DNA of 64,000 bases from Dyella humicola (GTDB lineage Bacteria; Pseudomonadota; Gammaproteobacteria; Xanthomonadales; Rhodanobacteraceae). Below, piece by piece: positions 45,627 through 53,853 of the stretch. The notes beneath the pieces were generated by a model, which worked only from the letters and a program-made list of their open reading frames with translations, was not told the origin of the DNA and did not search any database. The DNA is taken from the NCBI RefSeq assembly GCF_026283945.1, contig NZ_JAPDPC010000001.1:3162001-3226000 (forward strand), given 5' to 3'. How positions within the stretch are numbered: the first letter of the stretch is position 1; every line of letters starts with the position of its first letter. Made by a program: the position numbers and the translations under genes.

Positions 45627-46901
45627 CTACCGCGGCTCGGTGATCTCCGTCTGCAACTCCGTCTCCACCGTCGGCCCAAAATGCTGCGCCGCCAGCGGAC
45701 GCCGCGTCATGGAGTGGTACCAACGCCAGGAGAGCCATCCAATCACGGTGAGCAAACTCGCCCCAAGGGCCAGATACAGCATGTGGCCGGACAGCAATGG
45801 CGACATCACGCCGGCCACGAACGCACACAGCAGCAGGCTGGCGAACGCCTGCACCGACGAAGCACCGCCGCGCCGGTGCGGAAAGCGATCCAGCAACAAC
45901 AGGGTCAAGGTCGGGAATGCCAGCTGCACGCCAACGCCATGCAAAACCAGCGGCAACATGGACCACGGCAGCATGGGTTCGCGACTCACCAGGGCAGCGA
46001 GCAGGTGCAATGCACACGCCAGGAGCAAGCAGCCGTAACCCAGATTCACGGTGAAGGCCACGCTGCGTCGACTGGCCAACCGGCCCGACAGCCAGGCGCC
46101 AATGACCAGCCCCGTCACCACCGGCAGGAACAGCCACGGGAATCCTTGCGCGGAAAGGTGCAACAGGTCCCGGATGATGTGGGGCGCAGACGAGATATAC
46201 AGAAACAGCCCGGCGAAGTTCACCGAACAGGAGATTAACAGCGGCCAGAATTGGCGATCCCGACCGAATTCCAGATAGCCGCGTACCAGCGTACGAGGGT
46301 GAAAAGGGGTCCGGGCCTCGGGCGGATGGCACTCGTCGAGAAACAGGATCAAGGCCGCGGCCAGCAGCAGGGTGAAGCCCATCAGGACCCAGAAAATACC
46401 GTGCCACCCGTCGAGGAACAGCAACTGCGCGCCGACAATGGGCGCAATCACGGGCGCAACGCTGAAGATCATCATCACACGCGACATCAACTGCTGGGCC
46501 GCCGCCCCCGCCAGGCTGTCGCGAACCACGGCCCGCCCCACCACCAGGCCTGCGCCCGCGCACACGCCTTGCAGGGCACGGCAGGTCAGCAGCATGCCGT
46601 AGGAGGTGGAAAGCGCTGCACCTGCCGAAGCCAACGCATACACCAGCATGCCCGCGACAATCACGGGTTTGCGCCCAATGGCGTCGGAAATGGCACCGTG
46701 AAACAGGCTCATCGCCGCATAGGTGATCAGATACACGCTGATCATCTGCTGCAGCCCTGCGCTGTCCACGCCAAAGCGGGCGCCGATCAGCGGAAACGCC
46801 GGAAAAACAGCGTCGATCGAGAACGGGCCGATCATCGACAGTCCCGCGAGCAGCCACGGCAGGCTGCGCCGTATGGGACGCTGGGATGGGGTCATGAGCA
46901 T
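45627..46901 (-). CDS. Bcr/CflA family MFS drug efflux transporter
   Basis: The protein is 424 residues from ATG 46901 (46895 is a close alternative) with twelve membrane helices. Text fits Bcr/CflA: 'LSMIGPFSIDAVFPAFPLIG', 'LITYAAMSLFHGAISDAIGR' with the loop 2-3 motif, 'CRALQGVCAGAGLVVGRAVV' and 'RVMMIFSVAPVIAPIVGAQL'. Known members export bicyclomycin, chloramphenicol or sulfonamides; the specificity here is not known. It is convergent with the HExxH gene, three bases apart. Confidence 0.9.
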   Translation of the reverse strand: MLMTPSQRPIRRSLPWLLAGLSMIGPFSIDAVFPAFPLIGARFGVDSAGLQQMISVYLITYAAMSLFHGAISDAIGRKPVIVAGMLVYALASAGAALSTSYGMLLTCRALQGVCAGAGLVVGRAVVRDSLAGAAAQQLMSRVMMIFSVAPVIAPIVGAQLLFLDGWHGIFWVLMGFTLLLAAALILFLDECHPPEARTPFHPRTLVRGYLEFGRDRQFWPLLISCSVNFAGLFLYISSAPHIIRDLLHLSAQGFPWLFLPVVTGLVIGAWLSGRLASRRSVAFTVNLGYGCLLLACALHLLAALVSREPMLPWSMLPLVLHGVGVQLAFPTLTLLLLDRFPHRRGGASSVQAFASLLLCAFVAGVMSPLLSGHMLYLALGASLLTVIGWLSWRWYHSMTRRPLAAQHFGPTVETELQTEITEPR

Positions 46902-47079
46902 GGCACGGCTGGCGGAGAGCGCCGAGTATAGCGGCGCCCCAAGCCCCACGAATCATGACGATTGGCCGTTTCGAGGCGCGCCTTACCTAAAGCCCCCTGC
47001 CCTGGGCGTCAAGCCAGCACGCCAATAACTGGTAAAGGCTAAGGTCCCATCGCCCTACGGACGACAAGCTGCCGCGGCC

Positions 47080-47220
47080 TTATTTTTCGCGCTCTTGCTC
47101 GCGCACCTTGCTGCGCACGAAGAGGCCAACGGCGATCCCCGTCCCGACCATGATGATGCTGCCACCGATAGCCAGCCAGCCTACCGGTTCCATTAAGACG
47201 GCATGCCATATCGGGTGCAT
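47080..47220 (-). CDS. Tiny single-span membrane protein (DUF3149-like)
   Basis: A 46-residue frame runs from ATG 47220 to TAA 47080. It begins MHPIWHAVLMEPVGWLAIGG and has one membrane helix (GWLAIGGSIIMVGTGIAVGL) followed by a basic, polar tail (RSKVREQEREK). This is the DUF3149-type layout, a short cytoplasm-facing helix protein seen next to unrelated genes in proteobacteria. An AGAGGAAG site lies about nine bases before the ATG. Function is unknown. The gene stands alone between the MFS gene and the riboswitch. Confidence 0.6.
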   Translation of the reverse strand: MHPIWHAVLMEPVGWLAIGGSIIMVGTGIAVGLFVRSKVREQEREK

Positions 47221-47393
47221 AACAGGGCTTCCTCTGAAAGGGCACGGAAAACCTAGTACTGGCAGAAAGTCATGTCTTGACTTGAATCAGACCTGCGCAT
47301 GCGCGTTCGCTGCGACTCGTTGGCCCGGCCTGCGACTCACGCATGGCCGCCATCATGACGATCGGGCATGCATCGGCTAGCATGGCGCGCACG

Positions 47394-47483
47394 GGGAGAT
47401 GGCATGCCTCCCGCCCTCGCGCCGTCACCGACATTGGATGACACGCGGAAGGGCAAACCACCTTCGGGTTGATGATGCCTGCA
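47394..47483 (+). promoter_or_regulatory. Fluoride riboswitch (crcB motif)
   Basis: The sequence matches the crcB motif. P1 is GGGAG (47394-47398) and CTCCC (47408-47412) enclosing ATGGCATGC. The conserved 3' part AAACC (47455-47459) ... GGGTTGATGATGCCTGCA lies at 47466-47483, and GGCAT (47401-47405) in the P1 loop can pair with ATGCC in the 3' part as the pseudoknot. Between them is an extra 42-base hairpin (47413-47454, GCCC pairing with GGGC at its base). It precedes crcB by 74 bases. Fluoride binding is known to switch on such genes. Confidence 0.88.
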
Positions 47484-47492
47484 CCGCCGGAG

Positions 47493-47534
47493 CTTCCGGG
47501 GCGCAGGCGTGTGGCCTGTTTCCGGAAGTCTTTT
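47493..47534 (+). terminator. Candidate riboswitch expression-platform terminator
   Basis: CTTCCGG (47493-47499) pairs with CCGGAAG (47522-47528), followed by TCTTTT. The left arm can also fold locally as CCGGAGCTTCCGG (47487-47499). This gives a choice of structures between the aptamer and the crcB start at 47558, as expected for fluoride-controlled termination; which form is used with fluoride is an inference. Confidence 0.5.
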
Positions 47535-47557
47535 GACTTGCTAAGGAGACAAACGAC

Positions 47558-47944
47558 GTGGGCTACACCGGATTTATCGCCGTAGGCGTGGGTGGTGTAT
47601 TGGGCTGCTGGCTGCGCTGGGGCCTGGGCGTGATGCTCAACCCCCTGTTCCCCACCCTGCCCTTGGGCACGCTCGCCGCCAATCTCATTGGCGGCCTGTT
47701 GATGGGTGTCGTGCTGGGCCTTTTCGACCATTTCCAGACGCTGCCGCCGGAGCTGCGCTTGTTCCTCGCCACTGGGTTTCTCGGCGGCCTCACCACGTTT
47801 TCAACGTTTTCGGCCGAATCGACCACGCTCCTGCTGCGCCAGCAATACCTCTGGTTCGGCGGGCACGTGGCCGTGCATCTGGTGGGCTCCATCGCACTGA
47901 CCATATCCGGCATCGCCCTTACCCGCGCGCTGTTGCGCAGCTAG
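47558..47944 (+). CDS. crcB: Fluoride ion channel CrcB (Fluc)
   Basis: The 128-residue protein has four membrane helices: 'GYTGFIAVGVGGVLGCWLRW' with the conserved G-x-x-x-R start, 'PLGTLAANLIGGLLMGVVLG' (N and G at the Na+/dimer site), and 'LATGFLGGLTTFSTFSAEST' with the F-x-T-F-S-T-F-S/box that lines the fluoride pore. CrcB/Fluc dimers export F-. The start is GTG 47558, with AAGGAGAC nearby. Its expression is most likely under the fluoride riboswitch at 47394. A DUF190 gene follows 27 bp later. Confidence 0.96.
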   Translation: MGYTGFIAVGVGGVLGCWLRWGLGVMLNPLFPTLPLGTLAANLIGGLLMGVVLGLFDHFQTLPPELRLFLATGFLGGLTTFSTFSAESTTLLLRQQYLWFGGHVAVHLVGSIALTISGIALTRALLRS

Positions 47945-47971
47945 GGAGTCTCTGACTCATTCGGAGGAGGT

Positions 47972-48310
47972 ATGAACCAGGAAACCTTGCAGCAGGGTGT
48001 GCAACTGTCCTTCTACTGCCATACAAGAGCGCGCCACGACGGTGTGCTGATGTATGAGTGGCTACTTGAGCGGGCCAAGAAGAGCGGCATCGGCGGAGGC
48101 TCCGCGTTTCGTGCCATGTGTGGCTTCGGGCGGCACGGCGTACTGCGCGAAGAGCAGTTCTTCGAGCTGGCCGATGATCTGGCCGTCAAGGTGGAATTCC
48201 TGGTCAGCGAAGCCCAGGCGCAAGTGCTGTTGGAGGCGGTCCGGGCCTGCGGCGTCGACGCGGTGTATGCAATCGCTCCCGCAAGCTTTGCCTCGCTGGG
48301 CAAGACCTGA
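47972..48310 (+). CDS. DUF190 family protein linked to crcB
   Basis: The 112-residue protein matches DUF190: 'VQLSFYCHTRARHDGVLMYE', then 'LLERAKKSGIGGGSAFRAMC', 'FGRHGVLREEQFFELADDLA' and 'VKVEFLVSEAQAQVLLEAV'. DUF190 proteins have a PII-like ferredoxin fold and are often encoded beside crcB. The start is set by GGAGGAGGT-like text (GGAGG, seven bases before ATG). It lies in the same transcription unit as crcB, so it probably answers to fluoride too; its exact role in fluoride resistance is not settled. Confidence 0.9.
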   Translation: MNQETLQQGVQLSFYCHTRARHDGVLMYEWLLERAKKSGIGGGSAFRAMCGFGRHGVLREEQFFELADDLAVKVEFLVSEAQAQVLLEAVRACGVDAVYAIAPASFASLGKT

Positions 48311-48387
48311 GAGTCTGATTCATGTCTCCGCGCAGATGGCTTTGAGCCGCGCCCAGCAATGATCGTCGCCCATCAAGCGAGGTACGC

Positions 48388-49521
48388 ATGAGCCAGGATT
48401 CCCTGAAGCAACGTGCAGCCAGTCTGCTCGAACACGCCGGCATCCAGATTGGCGGCCCCGCACCGACCGACATGCGCGTGCATGATGACCGTCTGTATGC
48501 ACGCGTCTTCGCGCACGGTTCATTGGGGCTTGGCGAAAGCTATATGGACGGCTGGTGGGACGCCGACGATTTGCCCGGCATGTTCACGCACCTGCTCCAC
48601 ACGCAGTTGGACATGGAGCTGAAGACGTTGGACACCTTGATCGCCCACCTCAAGGCTCGCTTCATCAATATGCAGCGCGGCGACAACGCGTTCGAGGTAG
48701 CCAAGGCGCATTACGACCTCGGCAACGATTTGTTCAGGGCCATGCTGGGCAAACGCCTGGTGTATTCGTGCGGTTATTGGGCCGAAGCAAGCAACCTTGA
48801 CGACGCCCAGGTGGCCAAGCTCGACCTGATCTGCCGCAAGTTGAAGCTCAAGCCTGGCCAGCGCGTACTGGATATCGGCTGCGGCTGGGGCGAAGCGCTC
48901 AAGTACGCCGCCGAACGCTATGGCGTGCATGCCGTAGGCATCACGATTTCACAAGAGCAGGCGGAATTCGCGCGCCAGCTGTGCGCCGGACTGCCGGTGG
49001 ACATTCGCCTGCAGGACTACCGGGATATCGACGAACCGTTCGATGCGATTTTCTCGATCGGCATGTTCGAGCATGTCGGCGCACTCAACTACCGCACGTA
49101 TTTCGAGGTCGCCCGCCGCTGCCTGCGCCCGGACGGTCACGACGGAAGCGGACTCTTCCTGCTGCATTCCATCGGCACCAACAATTCACCCGCCAGGCCG
49201 GATCCGTGGATCGAGAAATACATCTTCCCCAACTCGATGATCCCCGCGGCGGGCCAGGTCGCCGAAGCCCTCCAGAACCTGTTCGTGGTGGAGGACTGGC
49301 ACAACTTCGGTGCCGATTACGACCGCACACTGACCGCGTGGCGCGCGAATTTCGACGCGGCGTGGCCGCAACTGTCGGCGCACTACGGTGATCACTTCCG
49401 CCGCATGTGGCATTTCTATCTTTCGGTGTCTACCGCCGTATTCCGCAGTCGCCGCAATCAACTCTGGCAGATCACGCTGAGCCCTCATGGTGTACCGGGC
49501 GGATGTCGCGTGCCCCGATGA
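48388..49521 (+). CDS. cfa: Cyclopropane-fatty-acyl-phospholipid synthase
   Basis: The 377-residue protein has the CFA synthase arrangement. After an N-terminal part with 'LGLGESYMDGWWDADDLPGM', the SAM domain contains 'VAKAHYDLGNDLFRAMLGK', 'YSCGYWAEASNLDDAQ', the SAM motif 'QRVLDIGCGWGEALKYAAER' near residue 155 and 'ISIGMFEHVGALNYRTYF' near 225. The carbonate-binding region includes 'FLLHSIGTNNS'. It methylenates unsaturated phospholipid chains, commonly in stationary phase or acid stress. The final residues (GGCRVPR) are atypical; the stop is clear. Confidence 0.95.
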   Translation: MSQDSLKQRAASLLEHAGIQIGGPAPTDMRVHDDRLYARVFAHGSLGLGESYMDGWWDADDLPGMFTHLLHTQLDMELKTLDTLIAHLKARFINMQRGDNAFEVAKAHYDLGNDLFRAMLGKRLVYSCGYWAEASNLDDAQVAKLDLICRKLKLKPGQRVLDIGCGWGEALKYAAERYGVHAVGITISQEQAEFARQLCAGLPVDIRLQDYRDIDEPFDAIFSIGMFEHVGALNYRTYFEVARRCLRPDGHDGSGLFLLHSIGTNNSPARPDPWIEKYIFPNSMIPAAGQVAEALQNLFVVEDWHNFGADYDRTLTAWRANFDAAWPQLSAHYGDHFRRMWHFYLSVSTAVFRSRRNQLWQITLSPHGVPGGCRVPR

Positions 49522-49611
49522 CGCGGGCTTCGACGTGCTCGCCTGTTTTCTGCATGATAGCGGGGCAAAACGCGCACCTGCGTTTGTTCATTCGCCCAGA
49601 TCACGCCCTCA

Positions 49612-50505
49612 ATGGACCGGAAAATTGCCTTGAAGCTGTTTCAACACATCGGCGCAGCGCTGGTCCTCAGCTTGCTGCTTGTCGCCACTGCGACGGCAAC
49701 ACCGGGCCTCTGGGTGGCGAAAAATGACCACGCGACGGTCTACCTGTTTGGCACCGTGCACTTGCTGCCAACGGACACGAACTGGTCCTCGCCCCAGCTG
49801 GACCAGGCGCTGGCGGAAAGCCAACGGCTGAGTATCGAGATCGTCGATGACGACGCCGCGTCGATGCAGGCGCTGGTGATGCAACACGGCGTGGATCTCA
49901 GCCATCCGCTATCGAGCAAGCTCGACGACAGCGACCAGCGCAGCCTCGAGCAAGCCGCCGAAACCGCCAAGCTTCCCGGTGGCGCCGAAGCGTTGCAGCC
50001 CATGCGGCCATGGCTGGCCGCACTGACTCTTACCATGGCGCCGCTGATCCAGGCGGGCCTGGACCCGAATCTGGGCGTCGACAAGCTGCTCAAGGCGCGC
50101 ATGCAGAAGGACGGCAAGGCGGTGGATGGACTGGAAACTGCCGAGCAGCAAATCCGCATGCTGGCAGACCTGCCCGAAGCGATGCAGCTCGACTTCCTGC
50201 GCCAGTCCTTCAAGGAAGTGGCTGAGGGTCCGGCGAAACTTCGGGAGCTGATCGACGCCTGGCGCGATGGCGATACCGCTACGATCGCGCGCATCGAGGA
50301 TGAAGATATCCGCAAGGAGAGCCCCTTGCTGTACCAGCGCCTTATCGTCGAGCGTAATCGCGCCTGGGCCAAGCTCATCGCCGAACGCCTGCAACAACCT
50401 GGCGTCAGCTTCATCGCCGTGGGCGCGGGTCACCTCACCGGACCGGACAGCGTCCAAGTACAGCTGAGCAAGCTGGGGGTGGAAACCTCCGCTGTGAAGA
50501 ACTGA
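49612..50505 (+). CDS. TraB/GumN family protein, exported
   Basis: The 297-residue protein begins with a signal peptide (GAALVLSLLLVATATA). It shows the TraB/GumN family motifs: 'HATVYLFGTVHLLP' near residue 40 (GTxH) and 'GVSFIAVGAGHLTGPDSVQV' near 265 (GxGH), with an acidic 'QRLSIEIVDDD' between. These are putative metal-dependent peptidases of the Tiki/EreA fold; in Xanthomonas GumN lies with xanthan genes, but no gum genes are seen here. The catalytic role is an inference from the family. Confidence 0.88.
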   Translation: MDRKIALKLFQHIGAALVLSLLLVATATATPGLWVAKNDHATVYLFGTVHLLPTDTNWSSPQLDQALAESQRLSIEIVDDDAASMQALVMQHGVDLSHPLSSKLDDSDQRSLEQAAETAKLPGGAEALQPMRPWLAALTLTMAPLIQAGLDPNLGVDKLLKARMQKDGKAVDGLETAEQQIRMLADLPEAMQLDFLRQSFKEVAEGPAKLRELIDAWRDGDTATIARIEDEDIRKESPLLYQRLIVERNRAWAKLIAERLQQPGVSFIAVGAGHLTGPDSVQVQLSKLGVETSAVKN

Positions 50506-50520
50506 GGGAATCTCCCTGTA

Positions 50521-50587
50521 GGAGCGCACCCTGTGCGCGACAAGCCTACGTAGCGGTGACGCCGTGATCGCGCACAGGGTGCGCTCC
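50521..50587. repeat. REP-like inverted repeat between the GumN-like gene and parC
   Basis: GGAGCGCACCCTGTGCGCGA (50521-50540) and its perfect reverse complement (50568-50587) are separated by 27 bases. The 20-bp arms make a long stem-loop. Elements with this GTAGGAGCGCACCCTGTGCGCGA core are common in gamma-proteobacterial intergenic spaces; it may also end transcription of the GumN-like gene. Confidence 0.8.
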
Positions 50588-50677
50588 AACAACGACGCAC
50601 TCGCCCCCCGCCCCTGATTTCTGGCACCATCGCCCGGTTAAGCGCGCGCCCCGCGCGCCACTCATCGACGTAACTGC

Positions 50678-52918
50678 ATGAATCTGCAAGCCAATTACGA
50701 ACAGATCCCGCTCAAGGAGTACGCCGAGCGGGCTTACCTCGATTATTCGATGTATGTGGTGCTGGACCGCGCCCTGCCCTTTGTGGGCGACGGGCTCAAG
50801 CCGGTGCAGCGGCGCATCATCTACGCCATGAGCGAGTTGAGCCTGGCCTCCACGGCCAAGCCCAAGAAATCCGCGCGCACCATCGGCGACGTCATCGGCA
50901 AGTTCCATCCGCACGGCGACAGCTCGTGCTACGAGGCGATGGTGCTGATGGCCCAGCCGTTCTCGTACCGCTATCCGCTGGTCGACGGCCAGGGCAACTT
51001 CGGCTCGCCAGACGACCCGAAGAGCTTCGCCGCGATGCGCTACACCGAGTCGCGCCTCAGCCCGATTGCCGAAGCACTATTGGGCGAACTGGGCCAGGGC
51101 ACGGTGGACTGGGTGCCAAACTTCGATGGCACCATGGAAGAGCCAAGCTGGCTCCCGGCACGCGTGCCGCATGTATTGCTCAATGGCTCCATGGGCATCG
51201 CCGTGGGCATGGCCACCGACATTCCGCCGCACAACCTGCGCGAAGTGGTCAGTGCCTGCATCCGCCTGCTGGACGATCCCGACGCCACCGTGGCGGACCT
51301 GTTCGAGCACATCCAGGCCCCCGACTACCCCACCGAAGCCGAGATCATCACGCCGCGCAACGAATTGCTGGCGATGTACCAGAACGGCACCGGCTCGTTG
51401 CGGGCCCGCGCCGTGTATCACATGGACGAAAGCAACATCGTCATCACCGCGCTGCCGCATCAGGTGAGCCCGTCCAAGATCCTCGAGCAGATCGCCGCGC
51501 AAATGCGTGCGAAGAAACTGCCGATGATCGAAGACCTGCGCGACGAGTCCGATCACGAGAACCCGATCCGCCTGGTGGTGGTGCCCCGCTCCAACCGCAT
51601 CGATCCCGCGGAGGTCATGCAGCACCTGTTCGCCACCACGGACATGGAAAAGAGCTTCCGCATCAACCTAAACATGATCGGCCTCGATGGCCGGCCGCAG
51701 GTGAAGGACCTCAAGCGCATCCTCGGCGAGTGGCTGAGCTTCCGCACCACCACGGTCACCCGCCGCCTCGAACATCGACTGGCCAAGGTCGAGCGTCGCC
51801 TGCACCTGTTGGAAGGCTTGCGCATCGCCTACCTCAACCTCGACGAGGTGATCCGCATCGTCCGCAGCGAGGACGAGCCCAAGCCCGTACTGATGGCGCG
51901 CTTCAAGCTCAGCGACGAGCAGACCGACTACATCCTCGAAACCAAGCTGCGCCAGCTGGCCCGCCTGGAAGAGATGAAGATCAATGCCGAAAGCGACCAG
52001 TTGGAAGAGGAACGCGCGCGCATCAATGTGCTGCTGAAATCGCCGGCCAAGCTCAAGGGCCTGATCAAGGAAGAACTGCGCGCCGATGCCGCCAAGTACG
52101 GCGACGATCGCCGCTCGCCGCTGGTGCAGCGCGACGCCGCGCAGGCACTGGATGAGAGCGCCCTGGTCGCCAGCGAGCCGGTGACCGTGGTAATCAGCCA
52201 GAAGGGCTGGATCCGCGCCGCCAAGGGTCATGACATCGACGCTGAAGGCCTGAACTACCGCGAAGGTGACAGCCTGCTCGCAGCGGTGAAGGCCCGTACG
52301 ACGCAACAAGTGGCCGTGATCGACTCCACCGGCCGCAGCTATTCCACCGCCGCGCATACGCTGCCGTCGGCGCGTGGCAACGGCGAGCCGCTGACCGGCC
52401 GCTTCAGCCCGCCCTCAGGCGCAAGCTTCGATGCGCTCACCGCCGGCGACAACGACACGCGCCTGATCCTGGCCACCGACCACGGTTACGGCTTCGTCAC
52501 CCGCTTCGAAGCGCTGACCGGCCGCAACAAGGCCGGCAAGCAGATCATCACCCTGAGTGACGGCGCCAAAGTACTGGCTCCGCAGATCAGCGCCGACCCG
52601 GCGCGCGATCGCATCGTGGTGGTGACTACCGAAGGCCATCTGTTGATGTTCTCGGTGGCCGAGCTGCCGGAGTTGGACAAGGGCAAGGGCAACAAGCTGA
52701 TCGACGTACCCAAGGCCAAGCTCGCCTCCGGCGAAGAGCGCGTGGTAGGTGTCGCGGTGGTGACCGAGGGCAAGGGTGAGGTCACGCTGTACGCCGGCCA
52801 GCGCAAGCTGACCCTGAAATGGTCGGACCTGGTCGAGTATGGTGGCAACCGCGCTACCCGCGGGGGCGTGCTGCCACGCGGCCTGCGTCGAGTGGAGCGC
52901 ATCGAAACGTCGGCATGA
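50678..52918 (+). CDS. parC: DNA topoisomerase IV subunit A ParC
   Basis: The 746-residue protein has the full topoisomerase IV A subunit: N-terminal winged helix with '[20 protein letters not shown]' and the active Tyr122 in '[13 protein letters not shown]'. A long coiled-coil gate follows, then a C-terminal beta-pinwheel from about residue 495 ([20 protein letters not shown]). The length and '[16 protein letters not shown]' text here '[16 protein letters not shown]' fit ParC rather than GyrA. The quinolone-determining positions are Ser82 and Glu86 (E. coli Ser80 and Glu84), that is, the sensitive type. parE is not in this window. Confidence 0.96.
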   Translation: MNLQANYEQIPLKEYAERAYLDYSMYVVLDRALPFVGDGLKPVQRRIIYAMSELSLASTAKPKKSARTIGDVIGKFHPHGDSSCYEAMVLMAQPFSYRYPLVDGQGNFGSPDDPKSFAAMRYTESRLSPIAEALLGELGQGTVDWVPNFDGTMEEPSWLPARVPHVLLNGSMGIAVGMATDIPPHNLREVVSACIRLLDDPDATVADLFEHIQAPDYPTEAEIITPRNELLAMYQNGTGSLRARAVYHMDESNIVITALPHQVSPSKILEQIAAQMRAKKLPMIEDLRDESDHENPIRLVVVPRSNRIDPAEVMQHLFATTDMEKSFRINLNMIGLDGRPQVKDLKRILGEWLSFRTTTVTRRLEHRLAKVERRLHLLEGLRIAYLNLDEVIRIVRSEDEPKPVLMARFKLSDEQTDYILETKLRQLARLEEMKINAESDQLEEERARINVLLKSPAKLKGLIKEELRADAAKYGDDRRSPLVQRDAAQALDESALVASEPVTVVISQKGWIRAAKGHDIDAEGLNYREGDSLLAAVKARTTQQVAVIDSTGRSYSTAAHTLPSARGNGEPLTGRFSPPSGASFDALTAGDNDTRLILATDHGYGFVTRFEALTGRNKAGKQIITLSDGAKVLAPQISADPARDRIVVVTTEGHLLMFSVAELPELDKGKGNKLIDVPKAKLASGEERVVGVAVVTEGKGEVTLYAGQRKLTLKWSDLVEYGGNRATRGGVLPRGLRRVERIETSA

Positions 52919-52924
52919 TGCCAG

Positions 52925-52943
52925 CGGCGGGAACTTCCCGCCG
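52925..52943 (+). terminator. Hairpin after parC
   Basis: CGGCGGG (52925-52931) pairs with CCCGCCG (52937-52943) around AACTT, seven bases beyond the parC stop codon, followed by TCTCACC. The stem is strong but the T-run is poor. Confidence 0.45.
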
Positions 52944-53019
52944 TCTCACCGCATCGAACGGGACGTGTGCACACCGCTGGCGGTCGTGCGTTATCACCAG
53001 CACGTCTCCGGAGTTTTCC

Positions 53020-53511
53020 ATGAAGATCATCCGAACCACCGGCCTCCTCGCCGCTTGCCTGTTGACCACGGCGGCCTGGGCGCAGAGTGCCGGGCAGCCA
53101 CTGAATCTCAAGCTCCCCGCCAACGTGCCCGCAGCCAGCGCCTCCGCCGCAGCTCCCGCCGTCGCTGCCGATGCAAAATCGACGGGCAGTGCGAGTTCGA
53201 CCGCGCCAGCCAACACGACGCCGGGTGCGTATGCCAAGGACCCACCAGGTACCTATTACGGCGACACGTCGGGCGCGGTGGGCGATATCCCCTCCCCGTC
53301 GGGCCGAAACGTGGTCACCTGTGACGACGCCACGTACAACCAGCCCCAGATACACGGCGCGGTCAGTACCGGCGTGGTGGCCTCCAACCATGGCAGCGGC
53401 AACTGGCAGTCGGGCGGCGTCACCATCAGCCAGGCCAGCGGCAGCTGCGAGCACCCCACTGGCGGCATGAGCATCTCGGTGGGCGGCAGCACGGGACACT
53501 ACGGACACTGA
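53020..53511 (+). CDS. Small exported protein, Ala/Ser-rich
   Basis: The 163-residue protein begins at ATG 53020, behind a CCGGAG site, with a signal peptide (IRTTGLLAACLLTTAAWAQ). The mature part has an Ala/Ser/Pro-rich stretch (ASASAAAPAVAADAKSTGSA) near residues 45-75, then a Gly/Ser-rich region ('GVVASNHGSGNWQSGGVTIS') with two Cys (VTCDDAT and SGSCEHP) that could form a disulfide. I recognise no family. It is probably periplasmic or secreted. Confidence 0.65.
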   Translation: MKIIRTTGLLAACLLTTAAWAQSAGQPLNLKLPANVPAASASAAAPAVAADAKSTGSASSTAPANTTPGAYAKDPPGTYYGDTSGAVGDIPSPSGRNVVTCDDATYNQPQIHGAVSTGVVASNHGSGNWQSGGVTISQASGSCEHPTGGMSISVGGSTGHYGH

Positions 53512-53853
53512 GAGCCGGTTCTTGCCATGCCGGGGCCTGGCGTCGCATGCATCGCCGAAGGCCAGCGGCTGTGAGCTGAGCTAGTCGGGAGGACGTAAAC
53601 CGCTAGCTCCGGTACCTCGACCAGCGCCCGTCTCAATGGGGCCTTGTCGCAAGACAAACCCTCACTCCAAGCCTCGGAGAAGCCTGAGCGGCACTTGAGG
53701 CCATCTTTCTCCTGGCTGGTGAGACCGATGTCGGCGAGGTCGAAAGTTCTTGGAAAGGGTCGGCCGGCACACTGCTGGCATGGTTTATTGCATTCATGGC
53801 TTGCGCGCTTCGCGCCTTTTCCCGTCTTTCGCCCGTTGCCCCGGAGCCCCCGA
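53512..53853. other. Intergenic region without a recognisable gene
   Basis: No credible gene is seen. An inverted repeat, GAGCTAG (53578-53584) with CTAGCTC (53603-53609), could form a stem with an 18-base loop. The frame of the following esterase is open upstream to 53644, but that text (Arg/Pro/Ser-rich, no family similarity) looks non-coding. A CCGGAG ribosome site at 53841-53846 marks the end of the gap. Confidence 0.5.

Noticed and set aside
45280-46956. A 558-codon open frame on the minus strand, overlapping the MFS gene
   Set aside because: It is a shadow frame of the Bcr/CflA gene; the translation is Arg/Pro/Ala-rich with no family text, while the MFS frame has clear motifs.
53644-53853. 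N-terminal extension of the esterase from 53644
   Set aside because: The 70 added residues are Arg/Pro/Ser-rich without similarity, while GTG 53854 has a good ribosome site and fits the family N-terminus.
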